DNA of 15,461 nt, from NCBI GenBank assembly GCA_023392975.1, contig JAEWNA010000182.1, positions 1 through 15,461 on the forward strand, given 5' to 3'. Below, in pieces: positions 15,042 to 15,461 of this stretch. The DNA is from Pseudomonadota bacterium (GTDB lineage Bacteria > Pseudomonadota > Gammaproteobacteria > Xanthomonadales > Xanthomonadaceae). The translations under genes and the position numbers were made by a program. The notes under the pieces were generated by a model, which had not been told where the DNA came from, made no database searches, and was given only the letters and a program-made list of their open reading frames with translations. Positions within the stretch are counted from its first letter, which is position 1. Each line of letters opens with the position of its first letter.

Positions 15042-15071
15042 ACTATAATGCAGTTTAGGCGCGCTTTGCAA
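15042..15071 (-). promoter_or_regulatory. Candidate promoter of ietAS
   Basis: On the minus strand TTGCAA (15066-15071) is followed after 18 bases by TATAGT (15042-15047), five of six to the -10 consensus. Transcription would begin near 15035, about 20 bases before ATG 15014. It would exclude the ATG at 15077, which supports the shorter IetA. Confidence 0.6.
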
Positions 15072-15099
15072 GCCCATAGTTGCACCAGATGGCTATCTA

Positions 15100-15109
15100 G
15101 TTGCGCAAC
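15100..15109. promoter_or_regulatory. Perfect palindrome GTTGCGCAAC upstream of the ietA promoter
   Basis: This 10-base perfect palindrome lies about 30 bases upstream of the -35 box. Two further TTGCA-like sequences (15066-15071 and 15080-15085) lie between it and the -10 region. Together they could be an operator array; no binding protein is shown. Confidence 0.35.
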
Positions 15110-15268
15110 GGCGCGGGCGTGGAATATTTGGCGGCCTTGCTGCTTATTTCTGGCGTCGGTTTCGATAGATTCGACGAGAATTCTTGCCTAACTTATTGAA
15201 TCTACTAGGTTGCAGCACGATTAGAAGTGGCTTGGTGAGAATCAATCCCACCGGGGAGTTAACGCGTG

Positions 15269-15286
15269 ATCCCTGTAGGGACGCCA
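15269..15286 (+). repeat. Right imperfect copy of the tRNA-Glu 3' end (attR-like)
   Basis: This 18-base sequence, from ATCCC to GGGACGCCA, differs from the tRNA-Glu 3' end at two positions (C to T, G to A). CCGGGG upstream at 15251-15256 echoes the T-stem strand of the tRNA, but the intervening loop is longer and unrelated. It reads as a decayed tRNA end left by integration. Confidence 0.6.
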
Positions 15287-15293
15287 ATTGATC

Positions 15294-15333
15294 AACGACT
15301 CAGGGCTTCCGAAAGGTGGCCCTGAGTCGTTTT
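15294..15333 (+). terminator. Orphan Rho-independent terminator, probable original tRNA-Glu terminator
   Basis: Arms 15294-15306 and 15319-15331 pair perfectly over 13 bp. The loop is 12 bases and carries an inner CC-GAAA-GG tip, and a short T-run ends at 15333. No plus-strand gene lies upstream within the island. It starts 8 bases after the tRNA-like repeat, as expected if it once terminated tRNA-Glu. Confidence 0.8.
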
Positions 15334-15400
15334 GCAGACCCTTTCGGTGCTTTACGCTTGAGACCGCGCTTCATCGAATGGCCATGTCATGCACGGAAAG

Positions 15401-15461
15401 ATGACCAAGGCGGAAATCCGGCGACGGTTCCCGGCGTTGCTCGCTGCGTGGCGCGCATTGC
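15401..15461 (+). CDS. Possible start of an unidentified gene, cut by the right edge
   Basis: From ATG 15401 the frame reads MTKAEIRRRFPALLAAW and stays open to the window end. An in-frame ATG at 15389 would add MHGK. Codon third positions are mostly G or C, like the host genes. A GGAAAG stretch touches the ATG but spacing is short. Twenty codons are too few to name a family. Because it lies just beyond the right island boundary, it could be a host gene or the first gene of another element. Confidence 0.3.
   Translation, partial: MTKAEIRRRFPALLAAWRAL

Larger units (their letters stand above)
11204..15286. mobile_element. Small tRNA-Glu-associated defence island carrying ietAS
   Basis: About 4.1 kb lie between the tRNA-Glu 3' end and an imperfect direct copy of it. 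The segment is clearly less GC-rich than the polyamine genes on its left. It encodes only the two IetAS-like genes and ends just before an orphan terminator. No integrase, transposase or inverted terminal repeats are visible inside. It may be a decayed or satellite-like island, or part of a tandem array whose integrase lies outside the window. Confidence 0.6.
15015..15388. other. Intergenic region upstream of ietA, holding the island's right end
   Basis: This AT-richer stretch of about 370 bases holds, from left to right, the ietA promoter, a GTTGCGCAAC palindrome, about 150 bases where I see nothing convincing, the tRNA-Glu 3' repeat and an intrinsic terminator. No coding frame of note is present on either strand except the optional 21-codon ietA extension. 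Confidence 0.6.

Noticed and set aside
15184..15208. Plus-strand promoter (TTGCCT...TACTAG) upstream of the right edge
   Set aside because: The spacer is only 13 bases and the terminator at 15294-15333 would stop it before the next frame.
11186..15286. CRISPR array or insertion sequence as explanation of the island repeats
   Set aside because: Only two copies of one 18-base sequence exist, about 4 kb apart; no periodic repeats, transposase or terminal inverted repeats were seen.

Overview
The window reads as chromosomal DNA of a high-GC gammaproteobacterium. The tandem tRNA-Ala(GGC)/tRNA-Glu(TTC) pair and the protein sequences fit a Xanthomonadales/Lysobacter-like genome, but that assignment is inferred from sequence character, not from a database search.

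Region 1 (about 1-10908) is a polyamine uptake and breakdown locus. A minus-strand operon reads, in transcription order: SpuA/PuuD-like gamma-glutamyl-GABA hydrolase (7206-7973), SpuB/PuuA-like glutamylpolyamine synthetase (5768-7201), SpuC-like putrescine aminotransferase (4380-5747), a lipoprotein polyamine-binding protein (3146-4291), ABC ATPase (1953-3092), two permeases (1045-1956, 194-1048) and the start of an aldehyde dehydrogenase cut by the left edge (1-168). Diverging from it on the plus strand are a second glutamylpolyamine synthetase (SpuI-like, 8193-9575) and a PuuB-like FAD oxidase (9616-10908). Gene order matches the Pseudomonas aeruginosa spuI/spuABCDEFGH locus as I remember it, with one binding protein instead of two and with the oxidase and the dehydrogenase added. 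Together the genes import a polyamine, gamma-glutamylate or transaminate it, oxidise it and release GABA or its analogue.

Region 2 (10959-11259) is a tRNA operon: a near-consensus sigma70 promoter, tRNA-Ala(GGC), a spacer hairpin, tRNA-Glu(TTC) and a Rho-independent terminator.

Region 3 (about 11204-15286) is a compact, visibly less GC-rich island at the 3' end of tRNA-Glu. It carries two minus-strand genes with overlapping ends: an AAA+ ATPase and an 821-residue cytosolic S8 subtilase. This is the layout of the IetAS (ietA-ietS) toxin-antitoxin/anti-phage system. An imperfect copy of the last 18 bases of tRNA-Glu (16 of 18 identical) lies at 15269-15286. It is followed at once by an apparently orphaned terminator (15294-15333), as if the island had separated tRNA-Glu from its original terminator. 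No integrase is visible inside the island.

The right edge (15389/15401 onward) may start another host-like gene, too short to identify.
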